Origin: Purshia tridentata
Taxonomy: Eukaryota > Streptophyta > Magnoliopsida > Rosales > Rosaceae
Direction: 5' to 3'
Assembly: GCA_003254885.1 (NCBI GenBank)
Contig: QANT01005858.1
Span: forward strand, 1-33,941
DNA: 33,941 nt
Position numbers and translations under genes: made by a program
Notes under the pieces: generated by a model
Told to the model about the DNA's origin: nothing
The model's input: only the letters and a program-made list of their open reading frames with translations
Databases searched by the model: none
In this document: piece by piece, positions 1 through 10,633 of the stretch
Numbering within the stretch: position 1 is the first letter of the stretch
How the letters are laid out: each line of letters opens with the position of its first letter

Positions 1-2037
1 GATATATAATTAAACAAAGTAGTCATATTCAAGTGATCATAGTCCAACTCCCAACCAAATAAAAAGTAGTCGAGACTTCCGTTTGGCATATACTCATATA
101 TCAGCATCCTTTCTTCACCATATATGCAGAATCCCAAAAGCTGAACATGATTCATATGTTGGAGTTCAGATATGAGTTTGACTTCATTTTGAAACTCCAA
201 TGTTCCTTGTCCGGAATATCTTGAAAGTCTCTTCACTGCTATTTCTCGCCCATAAATTAATATTCCCTAAATTTATGATCCATTAAATGTCACATGATCA
301 TCTATAAGTCATCTTTTCAATATTAGTTAATAATAAGAAAGAACAATTAACTTTAATGATTTAGTTAAGACCTTAATTACCTTATAAACGGGCCCAAAGC
401 CACCCGCACCAAGCTTGTTTTCTTTGGAGAAGTTGTCTGTGGCAGTCATGACAGATTCATAGCTACATACTTTTAAATGATGTCTCATCTTTACATCTTG
501 ATTTTGTAGCCCACTGACATTATCACTTGATCTATCAGATGCCATCAAGTCCTTCTCAATCTTTGTCTTGTTTTTCCTTATTAATTTAGATTAATAGAGA
601 TGGTAGGAAATCAAATTAAATTTTCCATTTGCGACAATTGTCAAGTTGTCCATATCAAAGATGTGAAATTCGATCCATCTTATCCTACATTCATTAATTG
701 CATGTGTTTAAAGATTAATCTAGCTAGCTACCTGAAAGTAACAATTCAATTCGTCTTGGTCGAAGATACCACAAGATGCAAAGCACCACTCCGAATAAAG
801 TAGCCGCGATTGATGCGCCAATCCGTATCCTCTGCTTCTTTGCATCTACATTAATTGAGAAATATATTTAGTTTATTGTCATTTTTATTTGCTAATTATA
901 TATGTTTAAACAAGTCGTTATATTTAGTTCCTAATTATATATGTGTAAGAGCTTTCATCTCCTTTGCCCAAAAAAAAAAAAAAGAAGGGCTTTCTTATCC
1001 ATATAAATTTGTAAGTAGGAGAAGCAAGAATTTTGTACAAAATAAAAAGATAAAGCATGATTTAGAAAGGATTATTGTTACGAGAGGTTTTAAAAGATTT
1101 CCTAATATATATGGAAATTGATGAATTTTTAGCTCAAAATTAAGATTAGTAGACTTAATTACCAGCTGATGGCCTCTCTTTTTGTACTACGGGAGTAGTA
1201 GTGCTAAACAGCTGGCACCCTTGATCAGTATTATTGCCATAACAGTGATCTGCTCGAGCAATATCGTGTCCTCCATATGCAGATAGTCGCCCATTATTGT
1301 TGAGCACCCACGGTGATATTTCACTTCGATCTACAGGAGTGGAAAAAGTGAAGTAGTCGTGAGTACCATTTGAAACAAAGCTAAAATCAAACATGGGTAG
1401 CCCATCTACATCATCAGGTGATATAAATTCAAATCTTCCATCTCTAAACACTCCACTGCTCCAATGAACCACCCCACGTCGGCTAATGTTCAATCTGAGT
1501 CCTCTGGGGTCCCAACCAAGGCGCCAATCCTCCGATGAAAGGGACCAGGTGCGGCCAGTTCTTTTGTTAATACCCAGTTTCATTCCTGGCAAAAGAGTAT
1601 ATATTAGTAGGACAATCGAAACTTTGCCACAAAACCCTCTTGGTTGACCCATCAAAGTTGACTTCTTGTAGGACAAAATTGCCAGAATTCAACAGAGTAG
1701 CCACAACAGTACTACTACTAGTAGTTTGTGGAACAGCTGAGGCAACCACAAGAGGATACTTCCCACCTTTTTGGGCAACTTTCAATGTTTTGTTTTGGTC
1801 CAAGGTTAGAAGTAGTCCTTCTGTTGATGATGTTGGGTGTACGCTTGGTGTGCATCGATTGGGAATGATCCATAGCAGATCTGAACGTCCCAGCCACCAT
1901 ATGCCTAGCTGATAACTGTTATCGAAATTTACGTAGAAACCCAAACTGAACTTCCCGTTTGCAGAATATACAACATGGAGTTTTAATGCTCTTGCTGCCA
2001 TGTTTCTCTTTCTTTCTATACACTCTTGCATGTGCAT
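1..2037 (-). pseudogene. Degenerate G-type lectin S-receptor-like Ser/Thr kinase (CES101-like), cut by window edge
   Basis: Members of this family are plasma-membrane receptor kinases with a signal peptide, bulb-lectin domain, S-domain, PAN domain, one membrane helix and a cytoplasmic kinase. Four exon-like blocks are visible on the minus strand. About 2020-1163 holds the lectin and S-domain (SANGKFSLGFY, LWQSFDCPT, then LLPGMKLG). 845-732 holds a membrane helix followed by WYLRPRR. 576-381 holds the juxtamembrane region and glycine loop (NKLGAGGFGPVYK). 266-56 holds the kinase N-lobe ([25 protein letters not shown]). The rest of the kinase lies beyond the window. Damage: the reading frame shifts inside an ATATAT tract near 1598-1604, consistent with a 4-base insertion. 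No signal peptide precedes the lectin domain. The PAN domain is absent, the S-domain block ending soon after the CYGNNTDQGC segment. The phase between the helix exon and the next exon does not match, consistent with a 1-base loss in the A-run at 571-575. Lectin-to-helix and 576-381 to 266-56 junctions are phase-consistent. It could be a young pseudogene or an allele with sequence errors. Confidence 0.88.
1598..1604 (-). other. Frameshift site in lectin exon (ATAT insertion)
   Basis: Upstream of this tract the frame reads VLWQSFDCPT. Downstream the family continuation TLLPGMKLG is in a different frame. Removing four bases of the AT run would rejoin the two, so replication slippage in a short AT repeat is the simplest cause. 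The frameshift is read directly; the cause is inferred. Confidence 0.8.
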
Positions 2038-2235
2038 ACACCACCTATATATATATATATATTATGTCTCTCACTCTGCATAGGGTAACGCATTTATGGG
2101 CAATGTTTTAATTTTCCTTTTTTTATATGCATGTTCTATTGTCAGATAATTTGAAATTAAATTTATATATAAGAGTCGGCAACTTGTGAATTATACAGAA
2201 TTAATGATAATAATTACATACTTTCTTTACTTATT
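2038..2235. other. AT-rich spacer with (AT)n microsatellite
   Basis: Between the receptor-kinase remnant and the solo LTR. It contains an (AT)n run at about 2046-2062. No gene is visible, and no lectin-kinase signal peptide is found here. Confidence 0.6.
2231..2235. repeat. Target-site duplication, left copy (TTATT)
   Basis: Directly abuts the TGTT end of the solo LTR and matches the five bases after its AACA end. Confidence 0.8.
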
Positions 2236-3252
2236 TGTTCGGGGATAACACCCCCATTCGAGTCAACGGTCAACATTCTGAATACATGGGACCTCAGATT
2301 CGACTTCCGTCCCACGACCCATGTCAATGGGCCATCGATACAACCTCATCGGATCGGATCATGCCGTCGGATCCGATCCGAACCAATCATGTTGACTAAT
2401 AGTCAGAAGCAGGATCTGCAAAATTCACTGGTATCTCGGATCGAATGCTGAGCTCGGATCGGAATGTGTCAAGTGTCTTCCTTCGTCAGAACTCTGTTCG
2501 TTAGCTCTTCCGTCTTATTGTTCGGATCGGATTCGTATGTCTTCCGAGCCGAATAGTTCCTGGATATATTCAACTTCCTCGTAGATGTGTCACCACTGGA
2601 AGTCCCACTCGGATCGGAATGATCAACCTCCACTCATCCAATTCCGAGCCGAACGCAAACTCAGATCGTAGTTATTGCGCCTGACACTCCGAAGGTAACT
2701 CTATGCTTTGCATTTATGGCCTACCTGCTCTGCCTTGCTTTCCATTTAATGCATGCAACTTGCAGACATCCCTCTTGCATTAAATGAAAGAACATGTCAG
2801 TAACCCAGTCTATCCTGCAAACTTAGCCCTTAAAGACCTATGTTTAGCCATGATCATACCTACTAGCCAGCCAAAATATCCCAATCCCTTTGCCTATAAG
2901 TAAGAGCATAACCATAAGGCAAAGAGAGACACAGAAATCTGAAAAAACTAGCCCAAGCTCTGGCAACACTTACCCAGAAATCTTACCTCTTTTCCTTCAT
3001 CTTCTTCCCAAGCTTTTGCTGTGTTCTCCGGCACTTCTTGCATCCTCCTTCTTGCACTCTTCTGACTTTGCCATCGGAGTATCTCCGGCCGGTACCACAC
3101 CGGTGCTTTTTTCCGTTCAGTGTGCAGGAAGAGATCGAGATAGCAACCAGTTGGCACGCTCGGATCATCCGCTCGCTCGCTCAACTCGCCACGTCACCAA
3201 CCATCCGCATTTAAGTTGTATGCAAAAGTCCGAGCAGATTTTTGCATCAACA
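2236..3252 (+). mobile_element. Solo LTR, Ty3/gypsy-like, about 1017 bp
   Basis: The segment begins TGTTC and ends AACA, the inverted TG...CA ends of an LTR. It is flanked by a perfect 5-base duplication, TTATT at 2231-2235 and TTATT at 3253-3257, as integrase leaves. A TATA-like CTATAAGT lies near 2894-2901. The stretch around 3062-3125, with a TCGGAG element and GGTACCACACCGGTGC, resembles the part of Tat/Athila-type Ty3/gypsy LTRs upstream of the U5 end, as far as I recall that family. No primer-binding site, gag, pol or second LTR lies on either side, so it is best read as a solo LTR left by recombination between two LTRs. The orientation is inferred from the TATA position. Open frames inside it are not counted as genes. 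Confidence 0.85.
2350..2656. repeat. Cluster of TCGGATCGGA-type motifs in the LTR promoter region
   Basis: Near-identical copies of CTCGGATCGGAA or its inverse occur near 2350, 2368, 2435, 2452, 2520 and 2608. Related CCGAGCCGAA copies lie near 2542 and 2644. All are upstream of the LTR's TATA-like site. Short clustered repeats are common in LTR U3 regions and may bind host factors; that role is inference. Confidence 0.6.
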
Positions 3253-3257
3253 TTATT
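3253..3257. repeat. Target-site duplication, right copy (TTATT)
   Basis: Directly abuts the AACA end of the solo LTR and matches 2231-2235. Confidence 0.8.
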
Positions 3258-4886
3258 ATTAAATCTAGCTAATTTACGTTTGGGAGAGAGTCTCTCTTGC
3301 GGAAGGTGGATATCAGACAAGTGCGGAAAGAAGAGAGGTGCAGAGGGGAGGGGCACACACCTCAATATGTTGTCTGCATTCTTTTTTTTTTTTCAATCTG
3401 CAAAAGAGAAAAATCTTATGTTTGGTGTGTTATTTGTATGTAGGTACAAGTAACAATATTTGGATCACCCAATGGTACCTCAAGGGTTACTAATTTTTTG
3501 GTGCGACGTAAATACCACTACATGATGTTATTAATACATTTGTATTATAACATGTATATATATTTATTATTAATTTTATATTTTATAAACATAAATTTAG
3601 TCATCTATTTATTTATAATATATAAATACCACATAGCAATACTATAGTTAACACTGAAAAATTTCTTCCTAATCATGTGCATTAAGTTGTCAACACTTGT
3701 ACATGGCAAGATTCACAAGTCAAGGTATATAGACGTGTAATTAAAAGACTAAATAATTTAAGATGAGGTATTTCAATAAAAAAGATAAAGGCTACGACAG
3801 CAAAACAAAAAAGACATACTATTCTACGATTGCTGCATGGACCCGTTACTGGCAATCTGTATTTCTTGATCAACACATCAGTAATGAATGGTCATACTCA
3901 TGGTCCATAAATATCTAAAATTAGTTATATAGTATTTTACTTTATTTGGCCAAGTTAATAGTAATTTTAAAATTTTGGAAAAACGTGAGCAAAAAACAGT
4001 AAGATGGTAGAACTGGGAACTTCAAACTGGCTGGCCCGATTTGGTACGAATTTTTCTTATTTTTAGACTTTCATAACTTCAAAAAACGAGTATAAAATTG
4101 TTGAATTTAGTGAAAATTAGATGAATCAAATATTAGACCAAAGTTGAGATATAAATTGGACTAATGAAGTTGATGAAAATTGACTAATGTGAGTCATTTG
4201 TAAAGTTCGGAAAGTAAAATAAAAAGATTTAACTTTTATAGAGTAAAGTGAAAAAAGAAGAAGTAAATTTTAGGGAAGTAAATTTATGAATAAGCAAATC
4301 TAAATTAGACCAAAATATAAATTTATAAATGTAAAAGTGGATGGTTGTCCCTTTCCTTTGTGATTGCAAACACCAAGTCAACCACTGAATTATTTTCAAC
4401 TCTTTCTTTCGGGGTGAAGAAGAGGCCTACCGCTAGAGGCTAAAATTGAAAAAATGGAAGACGATTGACTACTTCTTATCACATAATTTATTCGAAGCGT
4501 CTGCTAATTAAGCACTCAATAATTCATTGGATTGATGCAAATGAATATGCCATTATATATTTATATGAATGACTATTCGCTGGATCCATTTGATGGTTAC
4601 CAAAATTAATTAACAGCATGTAATTAGAAATATCAATCCACGAATGAGTAGTTGGTTCATACATACATATTATCATATATATAATTAATGATTCAACTTT
4701 AACGGTGAGAATTAATGATTCTACTCATACCGAAAAAATAGATGAAATTTGGATGATCGTCTTGTATATTAATTAGATCGATGTGATGGCCTCCTTGACA
4801 TATATGCACCAATCCTTCGCCCTTGTGAACCGGCATTGGCTATTCACTCCCGGTTGAAGACTCGGAACATTTATATATATATATAT
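3258..4886. other. AT-rich intergenic region
   Basis: Both strands show only short, low-complexity frames without family signatures. A purine-rich stretch lies near 3288-3360. I see no gene, RNA or clear mobile element here. Confidence 0.55.
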
Positions 4887-5098
4887 AAGAATTTTCTCAG
4901 GTGAGGGCATCCGTAAATTTTAAATTTACAAATGTCTAACAGAGCATCGACATAGCGCCGATATGATTTTGAGATGTGCTACAGCTAATTATGATGTGCT
5001 ATAGTCGGGTTCATGTGCTTGTGTCGGCATCGTGTCCACGCTCTATCGGACATCTGCAAATTTTGAAATTTGCAGATACCCTCTCTGAAAAAGGACTA
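4887..5098. mobile_element. Foldback MITE-like element, about 210 bp
   Basis: The left arm (4891-4941) and the inverted right arm (5045-5095) align along about 50 bases. Both read roughly TTTTCAG, then GAGGG, then an AAATTT palindrome and ATGTC. A second pair continues inward: 4941-4963 against the inverse of 5022-5044 agree at 16 of 23 positions. Both ends sit in (TA)n runs, so a TA target duplication is possible but cannot be distinguished from the microsatellite. A direct repeat, GATGTGCTAYAG, lies near the centre. There is no coding capacity. This fits a non-autonomous inverted-repeat transposon; the superfamily cannot be assigned. Confidence 0.6.
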
Positions 5099-7380
5099 TA
5101 TATATATATCAAAGGTGATACAAATTTCACGTCAACAATTATTATAAAAATCGTTCCCACATATATGAATGACTAATATAAATAAATATGAAGTATTTTA
5201 TTACAATCGTGCGCCGCCTAACAGCATGCAAATTGCAATACAAAATAAATAAATAAAAGCAGCGTACCAAGTTACCAACACAACAGCATCAAACATTGAG
5301 AAGATTCATGCATTTTTTGTATTAATTTTCATAAAATTTACATAGTATACCATGTATAAAAGGAGATAACATCTGATTTGATGGACATATATAACCTCGT
5401 ATGCAACATCTTATAATAAAATAACGTACTCGTTATTAATTTATTTATAATTGGGGGATCAAAATTTTTGTTGTCGAGCTAAGACTGAAGCAACTTGAAA
5501 GTTTTGCCAACTCGCTTCCATGTGATGCCAAGAATGATTTGAGGAGGTCATGTGTGATTTGGACTATTTGTCATATTTTATGCTTTCTGTCAGCTTGAAT
5601 TCAAGATCGAGCTCGGTCAATAAATCCATGTTATGACTGGGAAAATGGCAATAATAGTAATAAGTTAAGTATAAGGCACTCAATGCAAAAGTTACATATA
5701 TTCTTTAATTAATTTGGTCAAATGCTACGTATATATTCTAAACACACATATAATATATGTATTTTAAAGTTGATTATTATAAGAATATTAAGTTCATTTT
5801 GTTTCACATTAAAAAATTATAACATTATACATAAATTATTATTCACCTATTATCAAATGTTAATTTTGAGATGATATGTTTAAATTTCTTTGACTATAAG
5901 ATGAACTTTCATAATTTTTTCTATTAAATTGACAGGTTCAAATTTTTTTATTAAAGACCATGATGTAAATTTAAGAGCCATCTCATCCCGTCCGCATGCC
6001 ATGCAATCTTCTACACCATAGTTACTATATTTATTTATATACAATCATATATGCAAAGCTAATCCAACAATTATTATATGGTTCAAAGTTCTACACCATG
6101 TATCTATTTTCAGCCTATTTCGTTCAAAGTTGATTTCATTGTAATTATTATATGGTTCTAATATCAATTTATATTCCATATATCCTAATAGTGTACTAAT
6201 ATTTTCAATACGGTCCAAATTTATCCTTTTGATAACTTGCCTCGCCTTAGTTTGATTCACCTTGTTCTACCTCCTCAAAGCTTCAACAAATGTACCCACT
6301 ACTCCCCATACCTTGTATTGTATGATAAAAAATTAAACAGTGAATAATTTTGAGTCAAAATTATTGATTAGAAAAACTGTTTTTTAAAATACACAATTGA
6401 ATTAAGTTATTAACAGTTTATATAAAATATATTTCTCCACACAAAAAAGAAAAGGAAAATAGGGAGGAGGTGCCGACATGATGAAGCATATAGACAAGAC
6501 AATGAATTTAATAGTAATTAATTTTAGAGTCCCCGAAACAGAAACAAAGTCAACTCCAAACGGTAATTAATAACATCTAATTAATAACAACTACATCATC
6601 AGATAAGTTCTACCTCCGCCGCCGCCTTGGACCGACCGGAACCTTCAATCTTTATTTAATGTCAACAAAAACAAAAACAATTATTACCATTTTTTATTTA
6701 TTTTTCTCGTCAAACGAAAAAGAAAGCTATTATTTTTATGTTATCCATTTGAGGGTGATGAAATTGGGTCAAATATACTGAGCCCAACTGTTTTGGGTGC
6801 AGGCTGATTTGTTTAAGAAGTTTCTTGAAGAGTTGGCTTAGGGCCTATGGGCTGGGTTGGAACTATTGGGTCGTCGGATGAAAGAACTGGGGCCCTCTTA
6901 AGAGATACAAATGGGATGTAATAGAAGGTTGACTGATTCATTTTTCTTATCATAGTGAGCATTATCACTATTATTGATGATTGACGCGTGTCACTTAGTT
7001 CAAATTTAAATATGAAACATGTGAGAGGCTATCATGCGGAACAAAAATCAAATTCTGGATAAGGGGCCCACCAAACAAACAAAATGAAAACCATCCGCAT
7101 CTATTCCACAGCTTCTTTCCGTATGAGAGAATTGTCTTATGATTTACGAAATATTGTCACATGAATTAAAGAAGGGATTATAGCAAGTCTCCTAAGCCCA
7201 ACTAAACTAATTCACCTAACCTGGGTTAGGATGATAAAGTTAAACTACCTATTATATCTGAAACCTAAGAGTTGAAATATGTTACCATACTACTCACACA
7301 CCGTAGACTACATGCACCCATCTGCTACAATGAGGTACGTTTTGATAAAAAATATGATACCATGCAATATACAACATTTG
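5099..7380. other. AT-rich intergenic region upstream of RHM
   Basis: No gene is recognisable on either strand. A small local duplication is visible: AATTATTATATGGTTC occurs near 6067 and again near 6141, and TTCTACACCAT occurs near 6009 and 6091. The remainder is AT-rich and unstructured to my reading. Confidence 0.5.
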
Positions 7381-7392
7381 CGCATTGCGCAC

Positions 7393-7398
7393 CACGTG
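7393..7398. promoter_or_regulatory. G-box (CACGTG) upstream of RHM
   Basis: A perfect palindromic CACGTG lies about 220 bases upstream of the inferred leader-intron donor. G-boxes bind bHLH and bZIP factors in plants. The match is exact, but the function here is only inferred from position. Confidence 0.4.
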
Positions 7399-7618
7399 TT
7401 AGTAAAGAGAGAGATAGTCATAGTCAAAACTCCAACAGACCTAACCTTACCGGCCATTACGCATCTCTCATCTCCCATCCATTGTTTCCATTTTGATCTC
7501 AAACCAATTTACCAAATTAACTACGTCCTTCCTCCATAACCCATTTCTTCATTGCTACTCATCTCTCTTCTTTGTTTGGAGTCTTCCATGAATAACTTCT
7601 ATGTGCCATTTTTCACTT

Positions 7619-8117
7619 GTAAGTATACATGCATATCTCTATGTATAAAGACAAGTATATTCTGCATTCTTTTGGTTTCTGTGGGCTGTACTCTGTAGGT
7701 ACATACATACATTTTATCGAAAATAGATTCCATTTTTCAAAGAAGATTATGTATAAATCTTGGTCAGAGAATGTAGATCATTTGTATTGCTTAATCTTGA
7801 TGGTAGGATTACATTTCTAGCTTTTAATCAACAACATTATTATGATGTATAATAATCGAAAATATTGTCAATCATAATTTTAGAAGATTAAGGGTCTGTT
7901 GGAGAGTCTTGTTTCAACCCCTTTTTAAGAAATGGAAAAATGGCTTTTTGGGGTAATGAAATGCGGTTTATATATTGAAATTTCGTATGTAACTAGGAAC
8001 GAACAGGTCCAAGACAAACATATCAAATGATTGCAGACTTGCAGTGCTATGATATATGTTAATGAGTTGATAATGTCCTAGTTTCTTATAATGTTGTTAT
8101 TCGATAAATGATTTCAG
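7619..8117 (+). other. Probable 5'-UTR (leader) intron of RHM
   Basis: A strong donor (ACTT|GTAAGT) at 7619 and an acceptor (TGATTTCAG) ending at 8117 bracket 499 AT-rich bases. The second leader exon is then about 44 bases long before the ATG at 8162. Without this intron many upstream ATGs would precede the start codon. RNA evidence is not available here, so this remains a prediction. Confidence 0.6.
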
Positions 8118-8161
8118 TGGTAGCAGAGGACTAACTGCTAGAGAGAGAGAAGGCTACAAAT

Positions 8162-10633
8162 ATGGTATCTGAAGCAACCCCATATACACCAAAGAACATC
8201 CTTATAACAGGTGCAGCAGGGTTTATAGGCAGCCATGTGACCAACAGGCTAATCAAGAACTACCCCAACTACAAGATTGTGGCTCTTGACAAGCTAGACT
8301 ACTGCTCTAGCTTCAAGAACCTTCAGCCATGTCGATCCTCTTACAACTTCAAGTTCATAAAGGGTGACATTGCTTGCGCTGACCTTGTCAACCACCTCTT
8401 GATTGCTGAGGAGATTGACACCATAATGCACTTTGCTGCACAAACCCATGTGGACAATTCCTTTGGGAACTCCTTTGAGTTCACCAACAACAATGTCTAT
8501 GGCACCCATGTGCTTCTTGAGGCTTGCAAGGTAACAAAGCGCATAAAGAGGTTCATCCATGTTAGTACTGATGAGGTTTATGGTGAGACTGACATGGAAA
8601 CTGACATTGGCAATCCTGAGGCCTCTCAGCTCCTTCCTACCAATCCTTACTCTGCCACAAAAGCAGGGGCTGAAATGTTGGTCATGGCATATCACAGGTC
8701 TTATGGGTTGCCAACAATAACAACTAGAGGCAATAATGTTTATGGACCTCATCAATACCCAGAAAAGCTTATCCCAAAGTTCATCCTCCTTGCCATGAAA
8801 GGTGAGAAATTGCCAATTCATGGAAATGGGTCCAATGTCAGAAGCTATCTGTATAGTGAGGATGTTGCTGAGGCATTTGATGTAATACTTCACAGAGGGG
8901 TGATTGGACATGTTTACAACATTGGGACCAAAAAGGAAAGGGGAGTCTTAGATGTGGCGGCAGACATTTGCAAGATGTTTGGTTTGAATCCAGAGGAGGG
9001 TATAAGTTTTGTCCATGACAGGCCTTTCAATGACCAAAGGTATTTTTTGGATGATCAAAAACTTAAAAAGCTTGGGTGGGATGTGAGGACTTCTTGGGAG
9101 GAAGGGCTAAAGAGGACAATGGAGTGGTACACTAAGAACCCAGATTGGTGGGGCAATGTGTCTGCTGCACTTCACCCACACCCAAGTATCTCAATCATCA
9201 GCCACTCCAATGATGATGCTTGGTTCTTTCAATATGGGTACACAAGGCTGGCAAGATCATGCAGTGAGGTTAGCAACAGATCTGGATTGAAATTCTTGAT
9301 ATATGGAAGGACTGGTTGGATTGGAGGGTTGTTGGGGAAGCTTTGTAAGGATGAAGGAATAGAATTTGAGTATGGGAGGGGAAGACTGGAAGATAAGAAG
9401 TCTTTGCTAGCTGACATAATAAGAACACAACCAACCCATGTGTTCAATTCTGCTGGGATTACTGGAAGGCCTAATGTTGATTGGTGTGAGTCTCACAAGA
9501 CTCAAACAATTAGGACTAATGTAGTTGGTACACTTAATTTGGCAGATGTTTGCAAGGAAAAAGGTCTATTAATGATGAACTTTGCAACTGGCTGCATATT
9601 TGAGTATGACAAAGAACATCCCCTTGGATCGGGTATTGGATTCAAAGAGGAGGACAAGCCTAATTTCACTGGTTCCTTCTATTCCAAGACCAAAGCCATG
9701 GTAACAATTTCAGACTTTATTTTCTTCTTATTTTGGTTAATAATTCAAGTATTGGTCATGCTTCAAGGTTTGGCTCCTTCCTCCTCTATACATGGCCATG
9801 CAAATCCTATGAAAAAACATAATATATATGCTCAAGGAGAGAGTGTTCTCTCATGGCAGCCAATATACTAGCTTCATTCTAAAACTATTTATATACAATT
9901 GAATCATGCTAAATGTATATTTCTTGACCGCAAATTGACTCATCATATTATATGGAAAATGGGGTTCACGTATTACGTTGATTATGATGACCAATTTTCA
10001 ATAAACACATGACATGTCCACATATAATATGGTCAGCTAATGTCGTCCCTCTATTGCTACTATGTACAATTCCACTGGTTGTGTGATGAGCAACTAGTGA
10101 TCTAGACTGAGGAGCTGAGCTCTTTCTAATTGCATCACATACAGATCTTCAAGAATATAATATCACAAAGGACATGGTTAAATGTGCAGGTGGAGGAGCT
10201 CATAAAGGAATATGATAATGTCTGCACACTGAGAGTTAGAATGCCAATATCATCAGACCTCAGCAACCCAAGAAATTTCATCACAAAGATCTCAAGGTAC
10301 AACAAGGTGGTTAACATACCCAATAGCATGACAGTGCTGGATGAGCTCCTGCCCATCTCCATAGACATGGCCAGGAGGGACTGCAGAGGAATATGGAACT
10401 TCACCAATCCAGGAGTCATAAGCCACAATGAGATCCTAGAGATGTACAGGGACTACATTGACCCACAATTCAAGTGGCAAAATTTTGACCTGGAAGAACA
10501 AGCCAAGGTGATTGTAGCACAAAGGAGCAACAATGAATTGGATGCTTCAAAGCTGAAGGGGAAGTTCCCTGGATTGTTATCCATCAAAGATTCAATCACA
10601 AAATATGTCTTTGAGCCCAACAAGAAGACTTGA
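8162..10633 (+). CDS. RHM1: UDP-L-rhamnose synthase (trifunctional RHM), 660 aa in two exons
   Basis: This cytosolic enzyme converts UDP-glucose to UDP-L-rhamnose: a 4,6-dehydratase acts first, then a 3,5-epimerase/4-keto-reductase. The product serves pectin and flavonoid glycosylation. Exons are 8162-9700 and 10190-10633. The intron has GT-AG ends (ATG|GTAACA, GTGCAG|GTG) and lies in phase 0 between KAM and VEELI. In the N-terminal domain, residues 17-23 (GAAGFIG) bind NAD(+), TDE lies at 136-138, and Y163/K167 form the YxxxK pair. In the C-terminal domain, a second Rossmann motif GRTGWIG occupies 382-388, with YSKTK at 507-511. The length matches the Arabidopsis RHM proteins (about 664-669 aa). 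The first ATG in the second leader exon is the start and gives the conserved N-terminus. Both catalytic domains look intact. Which RHM paralogue it corresponds to cannot be fixed from sequence alone. Confidence 0.97.
9701..10189 (+). other. RHM coding intron
   Basis: 489 bases with GT-AG ends, AT-rich, separating the two parts of the reductase domain. If retained, the frame stays open until 9871 and adds a hydrophobic tail of about 55 residues. Confidence 0.93.

Noticed and set aside
2890..3453. Open frame of 187 codons on the plus strand
   Set aside because: It lies mostly within the solo LTR and is a Ser/Pro-rich, low-complexity translation with no known domain.
3682..7380. Searched for tRNA, snoRNA or miRNA-type hairpins and for hidden protein exons
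   Set aside because: Apart from the foldback element at 4887-5098, no structure had convincing arms, and no frame matched a protein family.
8294..8911. Open frame of 205 codons antisense to RHM
   Set aside because: It is the antisense shadow of a conserved coding exon; the sense frame has full family similarity and this one has none.
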